DNA from: DATBGO01 sp050011895
GTDB lineage: Bacteria; Actinomycetota; Actinomycetes; Streptosporangiales; Streptosporangiaceae
Length of the DNA: 64,000 bases
Assembly (NCBI GenBank): GCA_050011895.1
Contig: JBEKIF010000018.1
Coordinates: forward strand, 15,532-79,531
Reading direction: 5' to 3'
Below are positions 48,566 through 57,393 of the stretch, in pieces. Every line of letters starts with the position of its first letter. The stretch's first letter is position 1. The notes below the pieces were generated by a model. That model was not told the DNA's origin, did no database searches, and saw only the letters and a list, made by a program, of their open reading frames with translations. The position numbers and the translations under genes are program-made.

Positions 48566-48619
48566 CGATCCGCGGCTCCGGCACGCATCGGGAGGCGGAC
48601 GGCTCCGTGGCGCGTTCCG

Positions 48620-51079
48620 GTGACGCCGCCGCTGCCCGGCCGGGCCAGGGTCGTCATCATCGGCGGCGGCGTGATCGGAACCAGCGTCGCCTACCACCTC
48701 GCCAAGGCGGGCTGGGCCGACGTGCTGCTGCTGGAACAGGGCCAGCTGTCGTGCGGCACGACCTGGCATGCCGCGGGGCTGGTCGGCCAGCTGAGGGCAG
48801 CCGAGAGCGGCACGAGACTCGTGCAATATTCAACGGAGCTGTATGCCAGCCTGGAGGACGAGGTCGGCCTGTCGACGGGTTTCCGCCGCTGTGGCGGTGT
48901 CACCGTGGCGCGCAGCCGCGATCGGATGGTCCAGCTCCAGCGGGCCGCCGCGGCGGCGGAGGCGTTCGACCTGGAGTGCGAGCTGATCAGCCCGCGGCGG
49001 GCCGCCGAGCTATTCCCGATCATGGAGGCGGGCGACCTGACCGGCGCGATCTGGCTGCCAGGTGACGGCCGGGCCAACCCGACCGACCTGACGGCCGCGC
49101 TGGCCCGCGGTGCCCGCAGCGGTGGCGCCCTGGTACGCGAGCGCACCAGGGTGACCGGGATCCTGACCGCCGGCGGTGCCGTCGCAGGAGTGCGCACCGA
49201 CGAGGGCGACGTCGAGGCCGAGGTGGTCGTCAACTGCGCGGGGCAATGGGCCAAGCAGCTCGGCGCGATGTGCGGGGTGACCGTCCCGCTGCACTCCGCC
49301 GAGCATTTCTACGTGGTCACCGAGCAGATCGAGGGCGCTCACCGCGACCTGCCGATCCTGCGCGACCCCGACGGCTACACCTATTTCAAGGAGGAGGTTG
49401 GCGGCCTTGTGGTCGGCGGCTTCGAGCCGCATGCCAAGCCGTGGGTCGCTCCGGACGCGCTGCCGCAGGAGTTCGAGTTCCAGCTGCTCGACGAGGACTG
49501 GGACCAGTTCTCGATCCTGATGGAGAATGCCCTGCTCCGGATCCCGGCGCTGCACGAGACCGGCATCAAGAAGTTCTACAACGGGCCGGAGAGCTTCACC
49601 CCGGACAATCAGTTCATCCTCGGCGAGGCCCCGGAACTACGGAATTTCTTCGTCGCGGCCGGTTTCAATTCCGTCGGGATCGCTTCTGCTGGCGGCGCCG
49701 GACGGGCCCTGGCAGAGTGGATCATCGAGGGGGACCCTGGGTGCGATCTGTCGGTCGTCGACATCAGGCGGTTCGCTCGTTTCAACGCTAATAACCGCTG
49801 GCTGCATGACCGGGTAGCGGAGATCCTGGGCCTGCACTACGCGGTGCCCTGGCCGAACCGCGAGCTCGATACGGCCCGGCCGCTGCGCCGGTCGCCGGTG
49901 TACCACCTGCTCGAGGGGGCGGGCGCCGGCTTCGGCAGCCGGATGGGCTGGGAACGGGCCAACTTCTTCGCGCCGGCCGGCCAGGTCCCTGAGATCAGCT
50001 ACTCCTGGGGCAAGCAGAACTGGCAGCCCTGGTCATCGGCCGAGCAGCGAGCGGCCCGCAGTGGCGTGGCGCTGTTCGACCAGACCTCGTTCTCCAAGTA
50101 CCTGCTGGCCGGGCCGGACGCCTGCCGGGCGCTGCAATGGCTGTGCACCGCGGACGTCGACGTGCGCCCTGGCCGCACCGTGTACACGGGGATGCTCAAC
50201 CGGCGGGGCACCTACGAGGCCGACATCACCGTCACCCGGCTGTCGGACGAAGAGTTCCTGCTGGTCAGCAGCGCGGCTACGACCGAGCGAGACAAGGACC
50301 ACATCCGCGGGCAGCTCCGGCCGGGCTGCCATGCCGTGCTCACCGACGTGACCTCCGCCTATGCCGTGTTCGGCGTGATGGGGCCGAGGTCACGGGACCT
50401 GCTGTCGGCGGTTTCCGCCAGCGACCTCAGCGACGCCGCGTTCGGTTTCGGGGCCAGCCGCGAGATCGACGTCGGATACGCCACCGTCCGGGCCACCCGC
50501 ATCACCTATGTCGGCGAGCTCGGCTGGGAGCTCTACGTGCCCGCCGAGTTCGCGGTCGGCGTGTACGAGGAGCTCACCGCCGAAGGGCCGCGTTTCGGGC
50601 TGGTCAACGCCGGCTACTACGCGATCGAGTCGATGCGCCTGGAGAAGGGCTACCGGGCGTTCGGCCGCGAGCTGACCCCGGATTACGGGCCGGTCGAGGC
50701 CGGGCTGCTGTTCGCCTGCAAGCTCAACACCGGCATCTCCTTCCTCGGCCGGGAGGCGGTCGACAAGGTCAGGGCGGAAGGTGCTCGCCGCAAGCTGGTC
50801 TCGCTGGTGCTTGACGATCCGGATGCGCTGATCTGGGGCGGTGAGCTGGTGCTGCGGAACGGGACGGCGGTCGGCCAGGTGACCTCGGGAGCCTGGGGCG
50901 AGACCCTCGGCGCCTCGGTCGGACTTGGCTACCTGCGCCATCCGGGCGGTGCGGCCCTGACCGCGGACTTCCTGCGAGCCGGATCCTATGAGGTGAATGT
51001 GAGCGGCCGGCGGGTACCTGCGACTGTGCACCTGCGGCCGCCGTTTGACCCCTCAGGTGACCGGGTCAAGAGCCGTTGA
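48620..51079 (+). CDS. Dimethylglycine/sarcosine dehydrogenase-like FAD oxidoreductase with GcvT domain
   Basis: This 819-residue two-part enzyme has an N-terminal FAD-dependent amine oxidase (about 8-380, Rossmann motif VVIIGGGVIGTSVAYHL) and a C-terminal aminomethyltransferase/GcvT half (about 430-810) that would pass the released C1 unit to tetrahydrofolate. The His in CGTTWHAAGL is placed like the covalent-flavin His of mammalian dimethylglycine and sarcosine dehydrogenases. Substrate could be dimethylglycine, sarcosine or another N-methyl amine. The GTG at 48620 is followed directly by the Rossmann strand. It is co-directional with the phosphotransferase, 54 bp downstream. Confidence 0.88.
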   Translation: MTPPLPGRARVVIIGGGVIGTSVAYHLAKAGWADVLLLEQGQLSCGTTWHAAGLVGQLRAAESGTRLVQYSTELYASLEDEVGLSTGFRRCGGVTVARSRDRMVQLQRAAAAAEAFDLECELISPRRAAELFPIMEAGDLTGAIWLPGDGRANPTDLTAALARGARSGGALVRERTRVTGILTAGGAVAGVRTDEGDVEAEVVVNCAGQWAKQLGAMCGVTVPLHSAEHFYVVTEQIEGAHRDLPILRDPDGYTYFKEEVGGLVVGGFEPHAKPWVAPDALPQEFEFQLLDEDWDQFSILMENALLRIPALHETGIKKFYNGPESFTPDNQFILGEAPELRNFFVAAGFNSVGIASAGGAGRALAEWIIEGDPGCDLSVVDIRRFARFNANNRWLHDRVAEILGLHYAVPWPNRELDTARPLRRSPVYHLLEGAGAGFGSRMGWERANFFAPAGQVPEISYSWGKQNWQPWSSAEQRAARSGVALFDQTSFSKYLLAGPDACRALQWLCTADVDVRPGRTVYTGMLNRRGTYEADITVTRLSDEEFLLVSSAATTERDKDHIRGQLRPGCHAVLTDVTSAYAVFGVMGPRSRDLLSAVSASDLSDAAFGFGASREIDVGYATVRATRITYVGELGWELYVPAEFAVGVYEELTAEGPRFGLVNAGYYAIESMRLEKGYRAFGRELTPDYGPVEAGLLFACKLNTGISFLGREAVDKVRAEGARRKLVSLVLDDPDALIWGGELVLRNGTAVGQVTSGAWGETLGASVGLGYLRHPGGAALTADFLRAGSYEVNVSGRRVPATVHLRPPFDPSGDRVKSR

Positions 51080-51152
51080 GGCCATCAGCACGTCGTGCAC
51101 GAAGTCGCCATCGCCTTCGGCACCTGGACACACTGATGAGACCATCAGCCCT

Positions 51153-51950
51153 ATGACGGGCGGAGATGGCTACCTGCTGGACAACCAGCAGGCCGAGGCG
51201 GGGGAGCGGTTCGATGCCCTGTCAGCGATTTTCGATACTTCGACCTTCCGGCATATCGACAGCCTCGGGATCCGCTCCGGATGGCAGTGCTGGGAAGTGG
51301 GCGCGGGAGGGCCGTCGGTGCCCAGGTGGCTGGCCGGGCGGGTGGCCCCGGCGGGCCGGGTGCTCGCAACCGATATCGACGTCTCATGGACGCGGCAGGC
51401 GCAGCGCCCGCTGATCGAGATACGCCGCCACGATGTGGCGGCCGACGACCCGCCGGCCCAGGCATTCGACCTGGTGCACGCGCGGCTGGTCCTCGTCCAC
51501 GTAGCCGACCGCGGCCGGGCGCTGCGGTCGATGATCAGCGTGCTGCGTCCCGGCGGCTGGCTGCTCGTCGAGGACGCCGACCCGGCGCTGCAGCCGCTGA
51601 TCTGCCCGGACGAGTCAGGCCCCGCTCAGCAGCTGGCGAACAGGTTGCGCGCCGGCTTCAGGAAGATGCTGGCCCAGCGCGGCGCGGACCTCAGCTACGG
51701 CCGGAAGCTGCCACGGCTGCTGCGCGAAGCCGGCCTGGCCGAGGTGGCGGCGGACGCGTTCTTCCCGCTCGCCGCCCCGGCATGCACTGAGCTTGAGGCT
51801 GCCACCGTGCGCCAGATCCGCGCCGGGCTCATCGCGGGCGGCTATGCGACAGCGAACGAGATCGATCAGCATCTCGCCAACGTCGCGACCGGCGAGCTCG
51901 ACCTGGCCACCGCGCCGATGATCTCGGCCTGGGGGCGCCGCCCGCCATAA
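51153..51950 (+). CDS. SAM-dependent methyltransferase (class I)
   Basis: This 265-residue protein shows motif I WEVGAGGPSVPRWLAGRV, the acidic residue ending strand 2 (VLATDID), and the post-motif region FDLVHARLVLVHVADR, typical of class I methyltransferases. N-terminal DNQQAEAGERFDALSAIFD and the hydrophobic C-terminal cap resemble actinobacterial proteins of unknown substrate. ATG 51153 is chosen since the open frame upstream overlaps the previous gene. A hairpin follows at 51992-52009. Confidence 0.85.
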   Translation: MTGGDGYLLDNQQAEAGERFDALSAIFDTSTFRHIDSLGIRSGWQCWEVGAGGPSVPRWLAGRVAPAGRVLATDIDVSWTRQAQRPLIEIRRHDVAADDPPAQAFDLVHARLVLVHVADRGRALRSMISVLRPGGWLLVEDADPALQPLICPDESGPAQQLANRLRAGFRKMLAQRGADLSYGRKLPRLLREAGLAEVAADAFFPLAAPACTELEAATVRQIRAGLIAGGYATANEIDQHLANVATGELDLATAPMISAWGRRPP

Positions 51951-51991
51951 GCCCGGCTTGCGGGCTGCCGGTCGGCTGAATGGCAACCAGG

Positions 51992-52009
51992 GCCAGCCGG
52001 CTAGCTGGC
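51992..52009 (+). terminator. Hairpin after methyltransferase gene
   Basis: GCCAGC (51992-51997) pairs with GCTGGC (52004-52009) across a 6-base loop, 42 bp after the stop. The rest of the 300-bp gap (51951-52250) shows an AT-rich patch (TTCTATAAC at about 52033) that may be a promoter -10, but no gene. Confidence 0.4.
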
Positions 52010-52250
52010 GGGAAGTGCGCCCGCCCGTGGGTTAGTAAAGATTCTATAACGGCATTGTCATGGCGCCATCCGTCCTGCCGGGCCCGCCGAATCAGGTGCG
52101 TGATAGTTGCGGACAGGTATCGGCCGGACCGGGGGAGACACGCCCGCCCGGGCTGCCGGCTGCCTGAAAACGGATCACCACGCCGGGCCAACTGGCCCCG
52201 GCGCTCAGCGCTGAGAGCGCGGCACCAGCCCTGCTCCGGAGAGGATGGCC

Positions 52251-52622
52251 ATGTCAGCTAAGGATCACCCGGAGACGGCCGGAGAGCGCGGCGGATCATG
52301 CGACGGACGCGCGCAGGCTGATCCGTCCCGGCGCGCGGTACTGCGCGGCGCGGCAGGGGCAGGGGTAGCCGGTGTCGCGGCCGGTGCCCTGATCGGGCTG
52401 CCAGCCAGCCAGGCCCTCGCGTCGACCGCCCGGTCGGCGGCCCGCCCTGAGTCGGGGAAGCCCTCGGCCGAGCAGGCGGCTGACGCTGCCCGGCCGGCCC
52501 GAGACGTTGTCGTGCACCTGCGCGACGCCCGGTCCGGCGAGATGGACATCTTCTCCGGAACCAGCCAGACGCGGCTCCGTGACCCCGATCTTGCGAGCCG
52601 GCTGGTGCGGGCCATCCGGTGA
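52251..52622 (+). CDS. Tat-signal small secreted protein
   Basis: This 123-residue protein has a twin-arginine signal (SRRAVLRGAAGAGVAG, about residues 27-42) followed by a hydrophobic stretch and an ALAST-type cleavage region near residue 58, then a short mature part. The mature part contains RDVVVHLRDARSGEMDIFSGTSQTRLRD, a compact strand-rich domain I do not recognise. It probably follows the Tat route. ATG 52251 has GGAGAGG at a proper distance; ATG 52245 is too close. The DUF4331 gene starts 41 bp on, so the pair may be one operon. Confidence 0.75.
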   Translation: MSAKDHPETAGERGGSCDGRAQADPSRRAVLRGAAGAGVAGVAAGALIGLPASQALASTARSAARPESGKPSAEQAADAARPARDVVVHLRDARSGEMDIFSGTSQTRLRDPDLASRLVRAIR

Positions 52623-52663
52623 CCAAGGCAACCGTCGTCACGACCATCCAAGTGAGGTAAGCC

Positions 52664-54049
52664 ATGTCATCGCATCGTGAGGCGCCGGAGATCTCCAAGG
52701 ACCCGGTGGCCGACAGTACCGACGTCTATGCGTTCGTCAGCCCGGACCGTCCGGATACGGTAACGCTGATCGCCAACTACATCCCGCTGCAGGAGCCGGC
52801 CGGCGGCCCGAATTTCTACGAGTTCGGCGACGACGTGCTTTATGAGATCCACATCGACAACGACGCCGACGGTCAGGCCGATATCAGCTACCAGTTCCGC
52901 TTCCGGACCGTGCTGCGGGATGACGAGACATTCCTCTACAACGTCGGGCCGATCCTTTCGCTCGGCAGCGCGAACTGGAATCGCCGGCAGTTCTACTCGG
53001 TGACCCGGGTCGTCCAAGGCGCTGCTGAGCCGCTCGCCACCGGGCTGGCCTGCCCGCCGTGCAACATCGGCCCGCTGTCGACGCCGGACTACCCGGGCCT
53101 GGCGGCCGCCGCCGTGCACGAGCTGCCGTCCGGCCTGCGGGTGTTCGCTGGCCAGCGCGCTGAGGGCTTCTATGTGGATCTCGGGTCAATCTTCGACCTT
53201 GCCAACCTACGGCCGTTCCAGCAGTTGCACGATCAGTACGGAATGAGCGTCTTCACCAAACCAGCACCCGGCGTCAACGCCACGAACCAGCTGAACGTGC
53301 ACTCCATCGCGATTCAGGTCCCCACCAGCCAGCTGGTCAGGCGCGGGGCGAGCGGTGAGTCGGACCCGCGCTCGGTGATCGGGGTCTGGACCACGGCCAG
53401 CCGCCAGCGGGTCCAGGTCTGGGACGCCGAGCGCGGCGTAGGCGTGGACAGCGGGCCCTTCCGGCAGGTGTCCCGCCTCGGTAACCCGCTGGTCAACGAG
53501 GTCATCATCCCGCTCGGCAAGAAAGATGCGTGGAATACGCTGCCGCCGTCGGACGACAAGCGCTTCGCCTCGTATGTCACAAGCCCGGAACTGGCCGCGC
53601 TGCTGCCCGCCCTGTACCCGGGGGTGTTCCCGAACCTGGCCGCGCTGGTCAGCTCGGGCAAGCCGCGAGCCGATCTGGAGGCCATCCTGCTCACCGGCAT
53701 CCCGGCCGGCCTCATCAGCGGCTTCCAGAACAACACCGGCGCCGTGCTGTCAGACATGCTGCGGCTGAACACCGCCATCCCGCCCGCCAGCAAGCCGAAT
53801 ATCCTCGGCCTGCTCGGCCCCGACCTGGCCGGGTTCCCCAACGGGCGCAGGGTCTTCGATGACGTCGTCACGATCGAGCTCCGGGCGATCGCGGGAGTCA
53901 CGTATCCGCTGATCGACAGCAGTTACACCCCGGACGCCGCGGCGAGCCTGGTCACCGATGGCCTGACTCCGGCCAGCGTCAACGCGCCGTACCTCGCTAC
54001 CTTCCCGTATCTCGGGGTTCCCTACAGCGGGTACGACAACCCGTCCTGA
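52664..54049 (+). CDS. DUF4331-family protein
   Basis: This 461-residue protein begins SSHREAPEISKDPVADSTDVYAF, the hallmark of DUF4331, followed by ILEIHIDND-like YEIHIDNDADGQADISYQF and many beta strands. No signal peptide is visible. The family is spread across bacteria and has no confirmed function, and its N-terminus hints at calcium-rich or periplasmic beta-propeller-like folds elsewhere. GTGAGGTAAG precedes the ATG. It follows the Tat-signal gene closely. Confidence 0.9.
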   Translation: MSSHREAPEISKDPVADSTDVYAFVSPDRPDTVTLIANYIPLQEPAGGPNFYEFGDDVLYEIHIDNDADGQADISYQFRFRTVLRDDETFLYNVGPILSLGSANWNRRQFYSVTRVVQGAAEPLATGLACPPCNIGPLSTPDYPGLAAAAVHELPSGLRVFAGQRAEGFYVDLGSIFDLANLRPFQQLHDQYGMSVFTKPAPGVNATNQLNVHSIAIQVPTSQLVRRGASGESDPRSVIGVWTTASRQRVQVWDAERGVGVDSGPFRQVSRLGNPLVNEVIIPLGKKDAWNTLPPSDDKRFASYVTSPELAALLPALYPGVFPNLAALVSSGKPRADLEAILLTGIPAGLISGFQNNTGAVLSDMLRLNTAIPPASKPNILGLLGPDLAGFPNGRRVFDDVVTIELRAIAGVTYPLIDSSYTPDAAASLVTDGLTPASVNAPYLATFPYLGVPYSGYDNPS

Positions 54050-54197
54050 CCGTCGACCGGAAACCGTTGACCGCGCGTCAGGCGCGGCGCGCGGAATCCA
54101 GGACGCCGGCCCTCGGCCCATGCGCTGCGAGCGCCTGAGCCGCGGGCCGGCGCCCCGCGCCGAAAGAACCGGTGTCCAGCGCAGAGAGGCAGCAGCC

Positions 54198-54548
54198 GTG
54201 GACGAACCCAGGTACGGCCCGACCGGAGCGGGCACTGTCCTGCTTGAGCTCGGAGCCGACGTCGGCGCGCTCATCCTGCATGCGCCCGCGGAGCTGAACG
54301 GCCGTGAGGTCGAGATCAGCCGGGCCGGGGAGCCAGCCGCACCGCGCGCCCATGCGCAGGTCCGTGAGCGGCCCACCGGCCGCGGTGCCGGCTATTCGGC
54401 GCTCTATCCCGGGCTCGCCGCCGGCACCTACGCGGTGTGGCGCGACGAGGCGGCGGTCGCGGCCACCGTCACGGTAACCGGCGGCCAGATCGCGTCCTGC
54501 AGCTGGCCTGCCGGAGACCAGGTCGTTGGCCAGCCGGCCGACAGGTAG
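54198..54548 (+). CDS. Conserved actinobacterial hypothetical protein
   Basis: This 116-residue protein has the pattern GTVLLELGADVGALILHAPAELNGREVEISRAG, then HAQVRERP, YSALYPGLAAGTYAVW and a final TVTGGQIASCSW, which I recognise as a transthyretin-like beta-sandwich family common in actinomycetes, with unknown function. The GTG at 54198 follows CAGAGAGGCAGCAGCC. The open frame extends upstream to 54120 without conserved residues. It lies 130 bp before tRNA-Met. Confidence 0.75.
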   Translation: MDEPRYGPTGAGTVLLELGADVGALILHAPAELNGREVEISRAGEPAAPRAHAQVRERPTGRGAGYSALYPGLAAGTYAVWRDEAAVAATVTVTGGQIASCSWPAGDQVVGQPADR

Positions 54549-54677
54549 CAGGCCGGCCTCCGCGCCACGAGCAAATCCCGGTAAGCTGTATCGTCCCCGC
54601 TGCCCAGGATCTGGCGCTGACGGGGGAACAATGGCCGCCTGGATCCGGTTCACCCTGGCAGCGGGCGGTGGTCATGC

Positions 54678-54751
54678 GGCGGAGTAGCTCAGTCAGGCAG
54701 AGCAAGCGGCTCATAATCGCTGTGTCGCCGGTTCAAGTCCGGCCTCCGCTA
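54678..54751 (+). tRNA. tRNA-Met (anticodon CAT)
   Basis: The cloverleaf folds with acceptor GGCGGAG pairing to CTCCGCT (one G-U), D-arm GCTC...GAGC, anticodon loop CTCATAA with CAT at 54712-54714, and T-arm GCCGG-TTCAAGT-CCGGC. Discriminator A is at 54751 and CCA is not encoded. The first pair is weak G-U, and the anticodon stem is that of an elongator. The position just before rpmG is conserved in actinomycetes. Confidence 0.95.
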
Positions 54752-54934
54752 CGACGCGCCAGTTATCGTGTGCGGCCGTGTTTGCGGCGGCAGCCCGCGA
54801 CAGGTGAGCCTCGGAGCATCGCCTCCAGGGCTGGCCGGCGCGCCCGCACAGGCGAGTCCGGCATCAGCCCGGCCACCGTGTGACTGGAATAACTGTGTGA
54901 CCGGAATATCCGTACGACAGAAAGGCACTCCATC

Positions 54935-55099
54935 GTGGCTGCGACAGACGTCAGGCCCAAGATCACGCTCGCTTGTCAGGAGTGCAAGCACCGCAACTAC
55001 ATCACCCGCAAGAACCGGCGCAACGACCCCGACCGGGTCGAGCTCAGCAAGTACTGCCCGAATTGCCGCAAGCATCAGCCGCACCGCGAGACGCGCTAG
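54935..55099 (+). CDS. rpmG: 50S ribosomal protein L33
   Basis: This 54-residue protein from a GTG start reads VRPKITLACQECKHRNYI, then TRKNRRNDPDRVELSKYCP and a second NCRKHQPHRETR. The two CxxC pairs keep the zinc-ribbon form (C+ paralogue). The gene is short and missed by simple ATG searches, but the length and both CxxC pairs are standard. GTG 54935 is preceded by GAAAGGCACTCC. It is 9 bp ahead of the next gene. Confidence 0.95.
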   Translation: MAATDVRPKITLACQECKHRNYITRKNRRNDPDRVELSKYCPNCRKHQPHRETR

Positions 55100-55108
55100 C
55101 GTCGCCTC

Positions 55109-55558
55109 ATGGCCATCAACCGTGACTATCTGGGCCGCACTTTTGCACCGGCCGAACCGTACGAGGTCAGCCGCGTCAAGATCGCGGAATTCGCTGACGC
55201 GATAGGCGACCCGAATCCCGTCTACCGCGATCGCGCCGCCGCACAGGCGGCCGGCCACCCTGACGTGGTCGCGCCCCCCACGTTCGCCATCGTGATCAGC
55301 ATGGCCAGCAGCAGTAAGGCCGTGCTGGACCCTGGCCTCGGCGTCAACTACGCCATGGTCGTGCACGGCGAGCAGAGGTTCGAGTATTCCCGGCAGATCC
55401 AGGCCGGCGACCTGCTCACCGCGCAGGTCACGATCTCTGAGATCAAGGAGGCCGGCCGGAACGTGATGCTCACCACGCAAACCGACATCCGTACGGCTGC
55501 GGGCGAGCATGTGTGTACCGCGCACTCAACATTGGTCGAGCGCGCCGGCGCCGGGTGA
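55109..55558 (+). CDS. MaoC-like dehydratase, FAS1/HadA-type N-terminal half
   Basis: This 149-residue hot-dog protein starts INRDYLGRTFAPAEPYEVSRVKI and contains DPNPVYRDRAAAQAAGHPDVVAPPTF and VHGEQRFEYSRQIQAGDLL. It lacks the full catalytic Asp/His dyad and is the partner-type subunit of a heterodimeric (R)-hydratase, like HadA or HadC. In mycobacteria HadAB(C) dehydrates hydroxyacyl-ACP in FAS-II; in other actinomycetes the role is less certain. The following gene is the HadB-type partner 16 bp on. Confidence 0.88.
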   Translation: MAINRDYLGRTFAPAEPYEVSRVKIAEFADAIGDPNPVYRDRAAAQAAGHPDVVAPPTFAIVISMASSSKAVLDPGLGVNYAMVVHGEQRFEYSRQIQAGDLLTAQVTISEIKEAGRNVMLTTQTDIRTAAGEHVCTAHSTLVERAGAG

Positions 55559-55574
55559 AAGACGGGATGCGGCC

Positions 55575-56003
55575 ATGAGCGAGCAGGTCAAGTACGCCGA
55601 TGTCGAAGCCGGGGCCGAGCTGGCGCCGGCCACCTACTACGTCACCCGGCTCAGCCTGGTGAAGTACTGCGGCGCGTCGGGCGACTTCAACGTGATCCAC
55701 TGGAATGAGCGGATCGCCAAGTCAGTCGGCCTGCCTAACGTCATCGCGCACGGAATGTTCACGATGGCGCAGGCCGGGCGGTACGTGACCGACTGGGCGG
55801 GCGAACAGGCTGCCGTCGTCGACTTCAGCGTGCGGTTCTCCTCGCCAGTAGTCGTGCCGGACGACGACGTCGGCGCGACCATCGAGGTCAGCGGCAAGGT
55901 CGACGAGAAGCTGGACGGCAACCGCGTCGTCCTGGCGCTCACCGCCAGGTCGGGCGAGACCAAGGTGCTCAGCCGCGCTCGCGCGGTGGTGCGCCTGCCC
56001 TGA
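55575..56003 (+). CDS. MaoC-like dehydratase, HadB-type catalytic subunit
   Basis: This 142-residue hot-dog protein has the hydratase motif YCGASGDFNVIHWNERIAKSVGLP with catalytic Asp and His, then VIAHGMFTMAQAGRYVTDW. It would dehydrate a (3R)-hydroxyacyl substrate together with the preceding protein. ATG 55575 lies 16 bp after the first gene. It precedes murB, as in Streptomyces. A short repeat (CTGACGCGCCTGCC-like) follows at about 55998-56045. Confidence 0.9.
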   Translation: MSEQVKYADVEAGAELAPATYYVTRLSLVKYCGASGDFNVIHWNERIAKSVGLPNVIAHGMFTMAQAGRYVTDWAGEQAAVVDFSVRFSSPVVVPDDDVGATIEVSGKVDEKLDGNRVVLALTARSGETKVLSRARAVVRLP

Positions 56004-56175
56004 CGCGCCTGCCCTGACGCACCTGCCCTGACGCGCCTGCCCTGGCCTGGCCGGCCTGCCAGTGGTGCCTGGTAGCGCGGTCTGGCAGCCGCGCGGCCGG
56101 TAGCCGGCGGCGCGATGGTGACTGCCTGGCAGAGTGGTACGTGGGGCCGCCCGATTGGTCGAGGGAGCCGAGTCG

Positions 56176-57357
56176 GTGACAGTACGTGAGCAGGTCGCGC
56201 TGTCCGGCTACACGACGCTCGGGCTCGGCGGCCCGGCTGCGCGCTTCGTGGAAGCAGGCAGCGACGAGGAGGTCCTGGCCACGGTGCGCGCCGCGGACCG
56301 CGATGGCGAGCCCGTTCTGGTGCTTGGCGGTGGCAGCAATCTGGTCGTGGCGGACGAGGGCTTTCCTGGCACGGTGATCCGGATGCTGACCCGCGGGGTC
56401 CGGGTGCTGGCTGACGGCAACGCCGCGCTGGTGACGGTCGCCGCGGGCGAGGACTGGGACCCGCTGGTGGAGCGGTGCGGTGCCGACGGCCTGTCCGGCA
56501 TTGAGTGCCTGTCCGGGATCCCCGGCCTGGTCGGCGCGACTCCCATCCAGAACGTCGGTGCCTACGGGCAGGAGGTCGCCGAGACTATCGTGGCCGTCCG
56601 TGCCTACGACCGGGTGCGCGGCCTCGTGGTGGAGATGTCGAACGCTGACTGCGGGTTCGGCTACCGGACCAGCGTGTTCAAGCGGGGCGCCAGCGCGGCG
56701 GCTGGGACGGCCGGGTTCCGGGCGGCTGAGCCTGGAGTGGTCGGGTCCGGGGCGGCGCCGCGTTCGGCGACCGGGCAGTTTGTGGTGCTCGGCGTGACGT
56801 TCCGGCTCGCGCGAGATCCGGAGTCGGCGCCGGTGCGCTATGGCGAGCTGGCCCGCGCGCTCGGCGTCGAGCAGGGAGGCCGGGCGTTGCTCGCCGACGT
56901 GCGGGCCGCGGTGCTGCGGCTTCGCCGGCGCAAGGGGATGGTGCTTGACCCGGAGGACCTGGACACCAGGAGCGCGGGCTCGTTCTTCACCAATCCGGTC
57001 CTGGGCCAGGGGCAGTTTGCCGCACTTGAGCAGGTCATCGCGGCCGCCTGCGGGCCAGGTGCCCAGATCCCGCGCTACCCCGCGGAGGCCGGGCAGGTCA
57101 AGGTGTCGGCCGCCTGGCTGATCGAGCACGCGGGCTTCGCGAAGGGTTACCCCGGCGACCGCAGCCGGCCAGCCGACCAGCCCGGCCAGCAGACGTCAGG
57201 GCCACGGATCTCGACCAAGCACACGCTCGCCCTGGTCAATCCCGGCGGGTCAAGCACTAAGGCGCTCCTTGACCTCGCGGCCGAGATAACAACCGGCGTG
57301 CGCGAGACTTTCGGCATCGAGCTGGCCAGGGAGCCGGTACTGGTGACGACCAGTTAA
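56176..57357 (+). CDS. murB: UDP-N-acetylenolpyruvoylglucosamine reductase
   Basis: This 393-residue flavoenzyme reduces UDP-GlcNAc-enolpyruvate with NADPH to make UDP-MurNAc for peptidoglycan. FAD-binding motifs LGGGSNLVVADEGF and GIPGLVGATPIQNVGAYGQEVAE are present, plus the catalytic Ser region AGSFFTNPV and the C-terminal ISTKHTLALVN. A ~25-residue Ala/Gly/Ser-rich insert (about 175-200) and another near 338-350 are longer than in E. coli. GTG 56176 follows GAGGGAG; the open frame to 56134 is not conserved. Context matches Streptomyces. Confidence 0.94.
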   Translation: MTVREQVALSGYTTLGLGGPAARFVEAGSDEEVLATVRAADRDGEPVLVLGGGSNLVVADEGFPGTVIRMLTRGVRVLADGNAALVTVAAGEDWDPLVERCGADGLSGIECLSGIPGLVGATPIQNVGAYGQEVAETIVAVRAYDRVRGLVVEMSNADCGFGYRTSVFKRGASAAAGTAGFRAAEPGVVGSGAAPRSATGQFVVLGVTFRLARDPESAPVRYGELARALGVEQGGRALLADVRAAVLRLRRRKGMVLDPEDLDTRSAGSFFTNPVLGQGQFAALEQVIAAACGPGAQIPRYPAEAGQVKVSAAWLIEHAGFAKGYPGDRSRPADQPGQQTSGPRISTKHTLALVNPGGSSTKALLDLAAEITTGVRETFGIELAREPVLVTTS

Positions 57358-57363
57358 CGGCTA

Positions 57364-57385
57364 CCCGGGACCGAGCCGGCCCGGG
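57364..57385. terminator. Hairpin between murB and prepilin peptidase
   Basis: CCCGGG (57364-57369) pairs with CCCGGG (57380-57385) across a 10-base loop between the two convergent stops. It may stop both transcripts. Confidence 0.4.
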
Positions 57386-57393
57386 CGAGCTGG

